Source: JAKFWF01 sp031374115 (GTDB lineage: Bacteria > Pseudomonadota > Alphaproteobacteria > Rhizobiales > Hyphomicrobiaceae). From it: 64,000 nucleotides of DNA. The position numbers were made by a program, and so were the translations under genes. How positions within the stretch are numbered: the first letter of the stretch is position 1; every line of letters starts with the position of its first letter. Below, one piece after another: positions 18,501 through 26,396 of this stretch. The stretch is taken from positions 1 through 64,000 of the forward strand of contig JANMNO010000059.1 of the NCBI GenBank assembly GCA_031374115.1, in the 5' to 3' direction. Under the pieces are notes generated by a model. It searched no databases. It had not been told where the DNA came from and saw only the letters and a program-made list of their open reading frames with translations.

Positions 18501-18821
18501 GCTGTACTCAAACGGACATTCCTGAACGGCCTCCTCGACGAAGAAATCGAAAGGATTGATGACGGCCATGTCGGCGACGAGATCGACGGTCACGGAAAGT
18601 TCGCGCGTCTTTTCCGGCACGATGATCCGCGCCATAAAGTTGCCGAACGGATCCTGCTGCCAATTGAGAAAATGGGTTTCGGGCAGCACGCCGAGGGAGT
18701 AGCTGAGGATCGGCGTACGGCAGTGCGGTGCCGGTCGTAGTCGAATGATTTGCGGGCCGACGCTGATGACCCTGTCGTAGGTGTATGTTGTGCGATGTGT
18801 CAGGGCGACATGTAGGGTCAT
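15513..18821 (-). CDS. transglutaminase / DUF2126 large protein (COG4196 type)
   Basis: A 1102-residue protein. Residues 1-100 are the transglutaminase N-terminal domain (HRTTYTYDRVISVGPQIIRL). A transglutaminase core follows with Cys180 (GSCRDSAW), His229 (DLHAW) and Asp245 (GLDATSG), all intact. The remaining ~800 residues are DUF2126, marked by RLSMGGEPTFVAAEDMEGAE and GRHTGTGGGNHIVLGG, a region reminiscent of the glutamine-synthetase/amidoligase fold. The family is always found beside ATP-grasp and alpha-E genes. It may load or remove a peptide made by those ligases. There is no signal peptide. Confidence 0.88.
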   Translation of the reverse strand: MTLHVALTHRTTYTYDRVISVGPQIIRLRPAPHCRTPILSYSLGVLPETHFLNWQQDPFGNFMARIIVPEKTRELSVTVDLVADMAVINPFDFFVEEAVQECPFEYSRETRGELAPYLEPLPAGPHLKKYIDGLDLHRRPTNDFLCDLNRQLQRDIKYLIRMEPGVQTPDETLRSASGSCRDSAWLLVQILRQLGLAARFVSGYLIQLKPDVAALDGPIGAAIDFCDLHAWAEVYVPGAGWIGLDATSGLLTGEGHIPLAAAPHPTSAAPISGAHEKAEVSFSFDMTVQRIRETPRTTKPYADDQWQQILDAGTTVDARLSTGDVRLSMGGEPTFVAAEDMEGAEWNIAAVGPTKRLFAEDLVRRLQRRFAPGALLHYGQGKWYPGEQLPRWAFAVYWRSDKKALWENLDLIDREVPARAVSIDDAQTFTDKLCMHLGLPKQSATPAFEDPAHFLLIEQRLPLDQSVRDPKLDDEVERARLVRVFERGLGKPTSYVLPIQAWQSKDLGRRWVTERWALRRERLYLIPGDSPAGLRLPLGSLQFIDKSEYPHVQPRDPYAPSSPLAERSVLTQQRRTVSLKTPVLSPQNPDAIFGSVRTALAIEPRDGRICVFLPPLADAEDFAALIGAVEETAKATNLPVHIEGYTPATDARLNVIKVTPDPGVIEVNVHPATSWAQAVEITTGLYEEAHLAKLATEKFMLDGRHTGTGGGNHIVLGGITPADSPFLRRPDLLASIIAFWQNHPSLSYLFSGMFIGPTSQAPRVDEARHEQLYELELALKQIPDPKPAVGKADPVTPWMVDRILRNLLIDVSGNTHRAEICIDKLYSPDGPAGRLGLVEFRSFEMPPHARMSLAQQLLLRALVVRFWEKPYRNPLVRWGTALHDRFMLPHFIWSDFKGVIAELQGADLPVELEWFRPHLEFRFQLAGNITVGDIGLELRQALEPWHVLGEEAAAGGTARYVDSSLERMQVRVTGLTGDRYVVTCNGQAVPLMATGTNGEAVAGIRYRAWQPPTCLHPYIPVDAPLAFDVIDTWSGRSAGGCRYHVSHPGGRSHETMPINAYEAEGRRLSRFETTRHTAGPVNLLPAVINPEYPTTLDLRQFH

Positions 18822-18867
18822 TGACGCTCAATCTCTCATCTATCGCTAAGTCTGATCGCGTGCGGCC

Positions 18868-19857
18868 TCAAGCAACCGATTGCGACTGGGATTGCGATTG
18901 CTGCTGGGGTGGTTCCGCCCCAAAGAACCGGATGGCTAACTCGTTGGTGAGATCGGCGAGGCGCAATTGCAACCAGTCGTTGATGTCGTGCAGACGCGTG
19001 ACAAGCGAGGCATCGCGAGATGCATGTTCAAGCCCGTCCACCAGCACGTCGAGTTTCTCCAGGGCATAGCTGGTTTGGCGCAATGCATAACCAGACCTGA
19101 GTTCTTGCAGCACCCGCTGAATCTCGGTCGCACAGCAGACGACGGACTTAGGATGACAAGTGTTCAGCAGCAAAAATCTCGCCACACTTGCTGGGTCAGC
19201 GCTCTTTCGTTCGAGGCGGCGGAATGCCTGGTACGCAGCTGCCGATCGCAACACCAGGGCCCAAAACGTAGCATCGGCAACCTCTGCATTACTGGTCGCC
19301 CGCGTTGCCAATTGAGCGAACTTCACATCAAGCAACCGGCTCGTTTGGTCGGCGCGTTCAATCATCAAGCCGAGGCGAAAGAAACGTTCACCTTCATCCC
19401 GGTACAGGGTGCTTTCGATGACGCCGAGCTGGGCATAGCATCCGTTCTTGATGGTGCCGCACGTTCGCGACAGACAAATCAGATCGAGATCCGTTTCATC
19501 CAATTCCAAGAAACGGTTGTGGAATTGGTTGAGATGGTTCCACATTTCCGTGGGAATGACCGCCCGCAGTGCGCGCGCGTTCTCGCGGGCAGCACGCAAA
19601 GCTGATGCGATCGAACCCGGATTGCCACCGTCGCTGACATAGAACCGGATGACGTTTTTGAACGAAAATTCCGCGTGGGACTTTTTGAAGAGCGCTTCGT
19701 CGGAGTATAGCGCCACCAACCAGCCCCAGGATAGGTCAGCATCGCCACCACGGTCGTGAGCACTGTGGATCTCGATGATCCGTGAGATGCTGGCCGCACG
19801 CTCGATATACCGTCCAAGCCAAAAGAAGTGCTCCGCGTTTCGGGCCAGTAGACTCAC
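18868..19857 (-). CDS. alpha-E domain protein (COG2307, DUF403)
   Basis: A 329-residue all-helical protein. GTG at 19857 is the start, overlapping the TGA of the upstream ATP-grasp gene in GTGA. It opens with SLLARNAEHFFWLGRYIERA, the family signature also seen at the alpha-E junction of the downstream fusion protein. Function is unknown; the domain is always encoded with circularly permuted ATP-grasp proteins and may be its acceptor or regulator. Tight coupling implies equal production of the two partners. Confidence 0.88.
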   Translation of the reverse strand: MSLLARNAEHFFWLGRYIERAASISRIIEIHSAHDRGGDADLSWGWLVALYSDEALFKKSHAEFSFKNVIRFYVSDGGNPGSIASALRAARENARALRAVIPTEMWNHLNQFHNRFLELDETDLDLICLSRTCGTIKNGCYAQLGVIESTLYRDEGERFFRLGLMIERADQTSRLLDVKFAQLATRATSNAEVADATFWALVLRSAAAYQAFRRLERKSADPASVARFLLLNTCHPKSVVCCATEIQRVLQELRSGYALRQTSYALEKLDVLVDGLEHASRDASLVTRLHDINDWLQLRLADLTNELAIRFFGAEPPQQQSQSQSQSVA

Positions 19858-21335
19858 GCCGGGTCCTCCTCGAGTACCCACGTGTCCTTGGTGCCGCCGC
19901 CTTGTGAGGAATTGACGATGATCGACCCTTCCTTCAGTGCGACACGGGTCAAGCCACCGGGTAACACCCAAGTTTCGCGCCCGGTCACCGCATAGGGCCG
20001 CAGATCGACATGACGGGCGACGATGCCGGTCTCGTTGAGGGTCGGACAAACCGACAGGTCGATCATCGGCTGACTGATGAAGTTGGCAGGATTTGCTTCG
20101 ACGAGTGCGCGGCATTCGGCGATTTCGGCGCGCGACGCCTTGGGGCCGACGACGATGCCGTACCCCCCGGATTCGCCAACTGGCTTCACCACCAGCTTTT
20201 CCAGATTGGCGAGAGTGTATGCGAGCCCCGCCGGCTCGCCGCAAATATGTGTTTCGACGTTCGGCAGGATGGGTTCCTCGTCGAGGTAGTACCGGATGAT
20301 CCGTGGTACATAAGCATAGACCGCTTTGTCGTCGGCGACGCCGGTGCCGACCGCGTTGGCCAACGTAACGTGGCCTTTGGCTGCTGCTCGCATCAGACCG
20401 GCAACGCCCAGCATGCTCGATTTGTTGAAAGCCCGTGGATCAAGAAAATCGTCGTTGATTCGACGATAAACGACGTGCACCGGGCGCAGGCCCGATACCG
20501 TCCGTACGAACAATCGGTCGTTCTCGACAATCAGATCGCGACCTTCGACTAACGGCACGCCCATCTCGCGAGCCAGGAAAATGTGCTCGAAGTAGGCGGA
20601 GTTGAACACTCCGGGCGATAGTAATACGACATTCGGGCTTTCGATACCTTCCGGCGCGACCTCGATCAGTTTGCTCAGTAGTTTCTCGCCGTAGTCGGAA
20701 ACAGGCTTGATGCGCAGCCCCTGCATCAAATCGGGAAACGCCCGCTGCATCATATGCCGGTTCTCAACCACGTATGAAACACCCGATGGAGCGCGTCCAT
20801 TATCTTCCAGCACGTGAAATTCGCCCGCGCCGTCACGTACGAGATCAGTGCCGTTGATATGAATGTAGGTGCCGAGCGGTGGATCGACGTCAATCATTTC
20901 CGGTCGATAATTGGCATTGCCGAGAACGAGTGCCGACGGCACGGTGCCGTCCTTGAGGATGCGTTGATCGTGATAAACGTCCCACAAGAAAAGGTTGAGT
21001 GCGCGGACCCGCTGAACGACGCCGGCTTCCACCCGTTTCCATTCGCGGGCCGTCAGAACACGGGGAATGACATCGAATGGCAAGATGCGATCGATCGCGT
21101 CCTTTTCGCTGTAAACCGTGAAAGTAATCCCGAGATTGAAAAGCTCGTGCTCGGCATCGCTGGCTCGTTGCAACAGGTCGGCGACATCCATCGTCTGCAA
21201 GCGTTGCCAAATGCCGATCAATGCCTTGCTCGGCTGCTGGCCAGATCCTAGCAGCTCGCAAAAGAAGGGATGCGGCGCATACCCGTCGAATGGCCCAGCC
21301 TTTTTCGGGTCCTTGAGTGCCGTTAATGTCCCCAT
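19854..21335 (-). CDS. circularly permuted ATP-grasp protein (COG2308)
   Basis: A 493-residue protein. I start it at ATG 21335, with GTAGGTTG upstream. Earlier in-frame ATG and TTG codons (21368, 21380) lack ribosome sites. Conserved blocks are LVRDGAGEFHVLEDNGRAPS, KPVGESGGYGIVVGP for nucleotide binding, and the C-terminal NSSQGGGTKDTWVLEEDP. It should activate a carboxylate with ATP and ligate it to an amine; the substrate is not known. It is the first gene of the leftward operon and overlaps the alpha-E gene by four bases. Confidence 0.9.
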   Translation of the reverse strand: MGTLTALKDPKKAGPFDGYAPHPFFCELLGSGQQPSKALIGIWQRLQTMDVADLLQRASDAEHELFNLGITFTVYSEKDAIDRILPFDVIPRVLTAREWKRVEAGVVQRVRALNLFLWDVYHDQRILKDGTVPSALVLGNANYRPEMIDVDPPLGTYIHINGTDLVRDGAGEFHVLEDNGRAPSGVSYVVENRHMMQRAFPDLMQGLRIKPVSDYGEKLLSKLIEVAPEGIESPNVVLLSPGVFNSAYFEHIFLAREMGVPLVEGRDLIVENDRLFVRTVSGLRPVHVVYRRINDDFLDPRAFNKSSMLGVAGLMRAAAKGHVTLANAVGTGVADDKAVYAYVPRIIRYYLDEEPILPNVETHICGEPAGLAYTLANLEKLVVKPVGESGGYGIVVGPKASRAEIAECRALVEANPANFISQPMIDLSVCPTLNETGIVARHVDLRPYAVTGRETWVLPGGLTRVALKEGSIIVNSSQGGGTKDTWVLEEDPA

Positions 21336-21654
21336 TATCAACCTACCGCTCGGTGAGACTTCAGACATTTTAGGAATCAATACTCATGCCCGCGAGCGCG
21401 CTTAGCAACTGTATTTATGAGCAAGCCGAAGCATTGCTCGACAATTGTGCGCCTCGCTGGATTGGGAGGCAGCTTTGGCAGCCGTTTGCTTGTTTTCGAG
21501 GCAGCCAGCCGTAGCGTCTGATTTGCTTGACGCCTCTTTTGCTCCCGCTTCGGAACTCATCGCCGATCCGAATGTTGTGCGGCTGCCGTCAAGCGTGATG
21601 TTATCGTTCCTAACTTGACGCCTCTGCACCCACATTGTGAAAGAGAGCAATTCG
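21336..21654. other. divergent intergenic region between the ATP-grasp operon and the transglutaminase pair
   Basis: These 319 bases hold no convincing gene. Both operons must start here. The repeat CTTGACGCCTCT occurs twice in the same direction (see separate entry), and GCCGTCAAG at 21585-21593 is a near-match in the opposite direction. TTGACG inside each copy could also serve as a -35 element of rightward promoters, but I see no good -10. Confidence 0.55.
21526..21625. repeat. 12-bp direct repeat CTTGACGCCTCT, candidate operator
   Basis: Exact copies lie at 21526-21537 and 21614-21625, 88 bases apart. An inverted partial copy with one mismatch is at 21585-21593. The second copy ends 29 bases before the ATG of the first rightward transglutaminase. 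The placement fits a regulator site or paired -35 elements. Confidence 0.45.
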
Positions 21655-22500
21655 ATGATCGTCAACGCAGGTTGCCAGCTTGAATACGATACGACCACAG
21701 CCACGGCTTTCATTTTTCAAATTCAAGCAGCGCATGCCGATGGGCAGACAGTCGTTCGGGAGGCGATAAAACTGCCATCCGGCTGCCGCTTCGAGGCGAT
21801 CGGCGATCCGGTCACGCAGAACCGCATCATGCGAACGGTACTTGGCCCAGGCGTCATTCAGGTTGGCTATGAAGCAACGATCGAGACGCCCGGCGTCGCC
21901 GATGCGGCCGATGCTGTTTTGGAAATCGACTTCATGGGGCTGCCGGCCGAAACATTGCCTTTCTTGACGCCGAGCCGATACTGCCCCTCCGACACCTTCA
22001 CTCAATTCTCATCGGAGGCGTTTGGCGGTATGGCGCCAGGCCACCGCAGGGTTCAATCGATTTGCGATTGGATCTTCACCAACGTTCGTTATCAGGCAGG
22101 TTCGACTGGCCCGAACTCTTCAGCCGCCGACGTTTTCAAAAGTGGCGCTGGCGTATGCCGCGATTTTGCGCACCTTGGCATATCACTCTGCAGAGCATTG
22201 GGCATTCCTGCTCGATACGTCAGCGTTTACGCCGCAGGGCTTCAGCCGCAAGATTTTCACGCAACGTTCCAAGCATTTCTCAACGGTCCGAATGGCGGTG
22301 CGTGGTACATGTTTGACCCGACCCGGATGAGTTCGGCCGACGCCGTCGTAAGAATAGCAGTTGGGCACGACGCGGCAGACGTAGCATTCGCTTGGCCACA
22401 AGCGCCGGTTTCGGTTAAGAAAATGGCGGTGTGGGCAAACGCCGAAGGACGGACTCAGAATACGCGCACCTCAGCCGCGATACCGGCTGTTTCGAGTTGA
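21655..22500 (+). CDS. transglutaminase-like protein, N-terminally distinct
   Basis: A 281-residue protein starting at ATG 21655, with AGAGAG about eight bases upstream; an in-frame GTG at 21637 has no such site. The N-terminal domain is rich in beta structure. The core keeps Cys168 (GAGVCRDFAH), His202 (DFHATFQAFL) and Asp221 (MFDPTR). The region around the His is FHATF rather than the usual HAW, which marks it as a separate subgroup. It is followed 31 bases later by another transglutaminase gene, so the two are probably one operon, divergent from the ATP-grasp operon. Confidence 0.85.
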   Translation: MIVNAGCQLEYDTTTATAFIFQIQAAHADGQTVVREAIKLPSGCRFEAIGDPVTQNRIMRTVLGPGVIQVGYEATIETPGVADAADAVLEIDFMGLPAETLPFLTPSRYCPSDTFTQFSSEAFGGMAPGHRRVQSICDWIFTNVRYQAGSTGPNSSAADVFKSGAGVCRDFAHLGISLCRALGIPARYVSVYAAGLQPQDFHATFQAFLNGPNGGAWYMFDPTRMSSADAVVRIAVGHDAADVAFAWPQAPVSVKKMAVWANAEGRTQNTRTSAAIPAVSS

Positions 22501-22531
22501 AACGACAGTCCAGCAAGTATGAAAGGTCGAA

Positions 22532-23413
22532 ATGCCTCGTCGCCTCAACGTGCGCCATTCGACGCTCTACCGCTATAGTAAGCCGGTGGCCTTTGGTCCT
22601 CATCGCATGATGTTTCGGCCCCGGGACAGCCACGACATGCGGCTGGTATCGACCAAGTTGACGATTCAGCCGGAACCTGAAGTCGTGCAGTGGTCGTTCG
22701 ACGTTTTCGGGAACTCGGTTGCAACCGCCCTTTTCGGCGACGTCACGGCAGCGGAGCTCAGGTTTGAAAGCGAAATTGATTTACTGCATTATCAGTCGCC
22801 TGACGTCGCGCCTCAGATCGATGCTTATGCCGCGAACTATCCATTCAATTATCGCAGTGAGGATCTACCGGACCTGCAAAGCACCATCGCGCGGCACCGG
22901 CCAGATCCGGATGGCGTGATCGCAAATTGGGCCGCGCAGTTTTGGAAGTCAGAATCGACCCTGCCCACGCTTGATCTTTTGAGCGTGCTGATGGAGGCTG
23001 CGCGAGCGCAGATCACGTATCGAAGCCGCATCGCCATCGGCACGCAAGATCCTGTTGTGACCCTCAATAGAGGCACTGGCACGTGTCGCGATTACGCATT
23101 GCTTATGATGGAAGCAGTCAGATCTCTTGGGCTCGCCGCACGTTTCGTGACCGGATACATCTTTAAGGAAGGTCCTTCTGCCAACGTCGGAGGCGGGGCG
23201 ACACATGCCTGGTTGCAGGTTTTCGTTCCCGGTGCTGGCTGGATTGAATTCGACCCGACCAACGGGATCGTAGGCAACCGCGATCTGATCCGGGTGGCCG
23301 TCACGCGCGACCCCTCTCAAGCAGTGCCTTTGTCGGGAACGTTCACAAGCATAGGCGCGCGCTATTTAGGTATGGAAGTTGCGGTTAAGGTAACGCAAAT
23401 CGACAATGTCTGA
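22532..23413 (+). CDS. transglutaminase-like cysteine protease (COG1305 type)
   Basis: A 293-residue protein with the usual N-terminal domain (RHSTLYRYSKPVAFGPHRM) and a transglutaminase core with Cys185 (GTGTCRDYA), His225 (ATHAWLQ) and Asp241 (EFDPTNG). It resembles the transglutaminase at 11906-12787 but carries an insertion of about 40 residues before the Cys. AAAGG precedes the ATG. It is the second gene of the rightward pair and ends nine bases from the converging puuE gene. Confidence 0.88.
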   Translation: MPRRLNVRHSTLYRYSKPVAFGPHRMMFRPRDSHDMRLVSTKLTIQPEPEVVQWSFDVFGNSVATALFGDVTAAELRFESEIDLLHYQSPDVAPQIDAYAANYPFNYRSEDLPDLQSTIARHRPDPDGVIANWAAQFWKSESTLPTLDLLSVLMEAARAQITYRSRIAIGTQDPVVTLNRGTGTCRDYALLMMEAVRSLGLAARFVTGYIFKEGPSANVGGGATHAWLQVFVPGAGWIEFDPTNGIVGNRDLIRVAVTRDPSQAVPLSGTFTSIGARYLGMEVAVKVTQIDNV

Positions 23414-23421
23414 AGTGCGTG

Positions 23422-24345
23422 TCATTCGTTCAATCCGCGGCTGGAATAAGGGTGAGTTGCGATCCAATGTTTGGCGATAGCGCCACGCTGCGTGATCCAA
23501 ACGTCTTTGTGCCGCCCAATGTAGTCGAGCACACGTTCAAGGCCAGCAGCGCGCGCCGGATGGCCGATCAATCGCATGTGCAGGCCAATCGACATCATTT
23601 TCGGTGTTCGTGCGCCCTCCTTATAGAGCATGTCGAAGCCATCGCGGATGAATGAGAACCAGTCGTCCGATGTTGCGGTCCAACCAGCAAACTTTCCATC
23701 GTTGTGCGTGAGTGAATAGGGAACGATCAGATGCGGCTTGCCGTCAACGGTCTTCCAGAACGGCAGCTCGTCGCCATAGTAGTCGCTGTCATAGGTAAAC
23801 CCGCCGTGTTCGACGAGGAGGCGGCGCGTATTCACGCTAGGGCCGTAGCGGCAATACCAGCCGGCAGGCGCCGAACCCATCGTCTGTTGGAACGAGATAA
23901 CGGCCTTACGGATATGTTCGCGTTCCTCATCCTCGGTGAGTTCAAAATGCTTGATCCAGCGCCAGCCATGCGAACAGACGTCGTGACCCGCCGCCGTGAT
24001 TGCAGCGCACGCCGGTGGATTGCGTTCCATCGCCAGCGCGCAGCCGAATACGGTCAGCGGCAAGCGGCGTTCCTCGAACAGTCGCATCAAGCGCCAGAAG
24101 CCCACCCTGCTGCCGTACTCGAACATGCTTTCGGCGGCAAGATCGCGCCCTCTGCCGCCATGCGAAGGGTTGTGTGACTCAGTCAACCCGGTTTCAGAGT
24201 ACCCTTCGCCATCTTGCACGGAGGGTTCCGAGCCCTCCTCGTAGTTCATCACGAAATTGACTGCGAGACGTGCGCCATGCGGCCATTTCGGATTTGGCGG
24301 GTGTGCGCCATAGCCAAGCAAGTCGCGATCGTAGTTTTTTGGCAT
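23422..24345 (-). CDS. puuE: allantoinase PuuE (polysaccharide-deacetylase fold)
   Basis: A 307-residue protein of the PuuE branch of NodB-type deacetylases. Landmarks are DLLGYGAHPPNPKWP, NYEEGSEPS, FGCALAMERNP, CSHGWRWIKHFEL, DSDYYGDELPFW and MMSIGLHMRLIGHPAR. PuuE hydrolyses allantoin to allantoate without the metal centre of the classical amidohydrolase allantoinase. It is divergent from the racemase/TRAP/hydantoinase operon, whose genes also act on five- and six-membered cyclic amides, so its product likely feeds the same nitrogen-scavenging role. Confidence 0.88.
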   Translation of the reverse strand: MPKNYDRDLLGYGAHPPNPKWPHGARLAVNFVMNYEEGSEPSVQDGEGYSETGLTESHNPSHGGRGRDLAAESMFEYGSRVGFWRLMRLFEERRLPLTVFGCALAMERNPPACAAITAAGHDVCSHGWRWIKHFELTEDEEREHIRKAVISFQQTMGSAPAGWYCRYGPSVNTRRLLVEHGGFTYDSDYYGDELPFWKTVDGKPHLIVPYSLTHNDGKFAGWTATSDDWFSFIRDGFDMLYKEGARTPKMMSIGLHMRLIGHPARAAGLERVLDYIGRHKDVWITQRGAIAKHWIATHPYSSRGLNE

Positions 24346-24473
24346 TTAGCTTACCCCGGGTCGCAAGTGATTGCATTGTTTTGGTTCTCACCATTATCTA
24401 CTCAGCGGGTTGCAGGGTGTGTCAATCCAACGCGCGCTGAAAAATCCGCCTCAGGATCCAATCTGATCGGTTG

Positions 24474-25118
24474 ATGATGCGCTCTATCTGCTTGATAAAT
24501 CCGAACACCAGCGCTGCAACCACAGATCTCATGGTGGAATTGGCGCGAGCGGCTGCGGCACCCGGCACGTCCATCTTCGGCAGGACGGCCCGCACAGGCC
24601 CGCCTCTCATCATCGACCCGCACGATCTGGATGTTGCAGCGCGCGCGGTTGCAGCACTCGCAGCCCAGATATTCTCCGACGGCGTTATCGTGGCGGCATT
24701 CGGTGATCCTGGTGTTGATGAGCTGCGTCAAAGCCTTGGCGTGCCGGTGGTGGGGATCGGTGAAGCGGCAGTTCGCGCAGCCGCAGCGGGCGGGCGGCAG
24801 TTCTCAATCGTCACGACCACTCCACTGCTCGAGGGAAGCATCAGGGCGAAGGTTGCAGCGCATGGGTTTGCCAGCCAGTTGGCCAGCATCAGGATATCGC
24901 AGCAAGATCCTGTGTCGCTCACGGGTGACCCGGTAGCGCTTCAGGCAGTTCTGCACAGGCTAGCGGACCGCTGTGTTGCCGAAGACGGGGCCGATGCGAT
25001 CGTCATTGGCGGAGGTCCGCTGGCGGCAGCAGCGCGTGCGATTGCCCAGCTCGCAGACGTCCCGATTATCGAGCCAGTGCCGGCGGCGGTTGCCTGGATG
25101 GAACGCCTGACTGCTTAA
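24474..25118 (+). CDS. Asp/Glu/hydantoin racemase-family protein lacking both catalytic Cys
   Basis: A 214-residue protein that opens with ICLINPNTS, the family start. Classical hydantoin and allantoin racemases have one Cys before FGDPG and one in a GCAG motif near the C-terminus. Here they are Ala75 (VAAFGDPG) and Gly180 (IVIGGGPLA). The only cysteines, near residues 6 and 167, are not at those sites. It may therefore bind rather than racemise, or belong to a different-activity branch. The start is ATG 24474 or 24477. It heads the cyclic-amide operon. Confidence 0.8.
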   Translation: MMRSICLINPNTSAATTDLMVELARAAAAPGTSIFGRTARTGPPLIIDPHDLDVAARAVAALAAQIFSDGVIVAAFGDPGVDELRQSLGVPVVGIGEAAVRAAAAGGRQFSIVTTTPLLEGSIRAKVAAHGFASQLASIRISQQDPVSLTGDPVALQAVLHRLADRCVAEDGADAIVIGGGPLAAAARAIAQLADVPIIEPVPAAVAWMERLTA

Positions 25119-25261
25119 GACTTGATCACATGTTCAAACTGTTTGAGCCGTTTGAGAGCAGCCGCCCTACTGGACAGGGCTGTGTCATCCGGTCAGTCTC
25201 ATGTCTGAATTAAGGGATGATCTCAGATATCGCTTTCAACGCACCAAGAAGGACGTAGGGC

Positions 25262-26317
25262 ATGAAGATCTCCAGCCGCGCGATTGCGAGCACAACTTTG
25301 GCATTTGTTATGGCGCTGGGAACAGGTACGCCGCTCTCCCATGCCCAGGATGTGCCGAAGTTGAAAGTCATGGGCATGCCGCTTGCCACCGGCAACATCC
25401 AAAAGAACCGCGAACAACCGTTCTTCGAAAAGCTGAAGGAGACCACCGGCATCGAAGCCGACTACAAGGTTCTCGACCAAACTGGGATCAAGGAGTTCGA
25501 GCAACTGCGCGTTGGCAAGTCGGGCCTGTTCGACATCATCGGACTGCGGCTTGGGCAGGTATCGCGCGATGAGCCGACAATTTTGGGGCTAGACCTGGTG
25601 GGGCTCAATACCAATTACGAAACAGCCAAGAAAGTGGTTGCAGCCTATCAAGGTCAAGTCGGCGACCGCCTCGAAAAGCAGTTCGGCATGAAGCTGCTCG
25701 GTGTGTGGCCGTTCGGGCCGCAGCTGATTTTCTGCAAACCGGCGATCGCTGGGCTTTCCGACCTCAAGGGCAAGAAGGTTCGCATTCTCGATGGCGTGAT
25801 GGCCAAGATGATGGAAAAGGTCGGCGCGACACCCGTCACCATGGCGTTCGGCGAAGTGAGCCAGGGTCTATCGCTCGGAACAATCGATTGCGCCGTGACG
25901 GGACCAAGTTCGGCCAACTCGGCTGGATGGCCCGAAAGTGCAACGCACGTGTACCCGCTGGCACTCCAAGTTGCGGTGCAAGGATATGCCATTACGCTCT
26001 CAGCCTGGAACAAGCTTACGCCGGATCAGCAACAGAAGCTGCAGGCCGCGATTGGCAAATTGACCGATGACATTTGGGTCTATTCGAAGGAGCTGTGGGA
26101 CGACGGGATGCGCTGCAACGCTGGCCAAGATCCGTGCACGACCGGCAAGAAGTATAAACTGACGACAGTTCCGGTGAAGCCGGAGGACGTCGAGCTTGTC
26201 AAAGGCGCGGTCAAGGAGATCTCGTTCCCGGCCTGGGCTGAGAGCTGCGACAAGGTCAATCCTGGTTGTTCCGAGGCTTGGAAAAAAACGGTGGGGCCAA
26301 TCGTTGGATTGAATTGA
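25262..26317 (+). CDS. TRAP transporter solute-binding protein (DctP family)
   Basis: A 351-residue periplasmic protein with a signal peptide ending at AHA before QDVPK. The DctP fold is recognisable from DLKGKKVRILDGVMAKMME and the ligand-Arg region around KKVRI, and from the block GEVSQGLSLGTIDCAVTGP. The C-terminal part has four cysteines (RCNAGQDPC, SCDKVNPGC), unusual for the family and able to form disulphides. It delivers substrate to the DctQ and DctM proteins encoded next. The neighbouring enzymes suggest a ureide, hydantoin or dihydropyrimidine ligand. Confidence 0.9.
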   Translation: MKISSRAIASTTLAFVMALGTGTPLSHAQDVPKLKVMGMPLATGNIQKNREQPFFEKLKETTGIEADYKVLDQTGIKEFEQLRVGKSGLFDIIGLRLGQVSRDEPTILGLDLVGLNTNYETAKKVVAAYQGQVGDRLEKQFGMKLLGVWPFGPQLIFCKPAIAGLSDLKGKKVRILDGVMAKMMEKVGATPVTMAFGEVSQGLSLGTIDCAVTGPSSANSAGWPESATHVYPLALQVAVQGYAITLSAWNKLTPDQQQKLQAAIGKLTDDIWVYSKELWDDGMRCNAGQDPCTTGKKYKLTTVPVKPEDVELVKGAVKEISFPAWAESCDKVNPGCSEAWKKTVGPIVGLN

Positions 26318-26396
26318 CGCCGACCGCACTCGATCATGGCAGCACGAGTATCTCGACTTTCACGGTTTCGCCTGGCAGGCTGCCATCGGGGACTAC

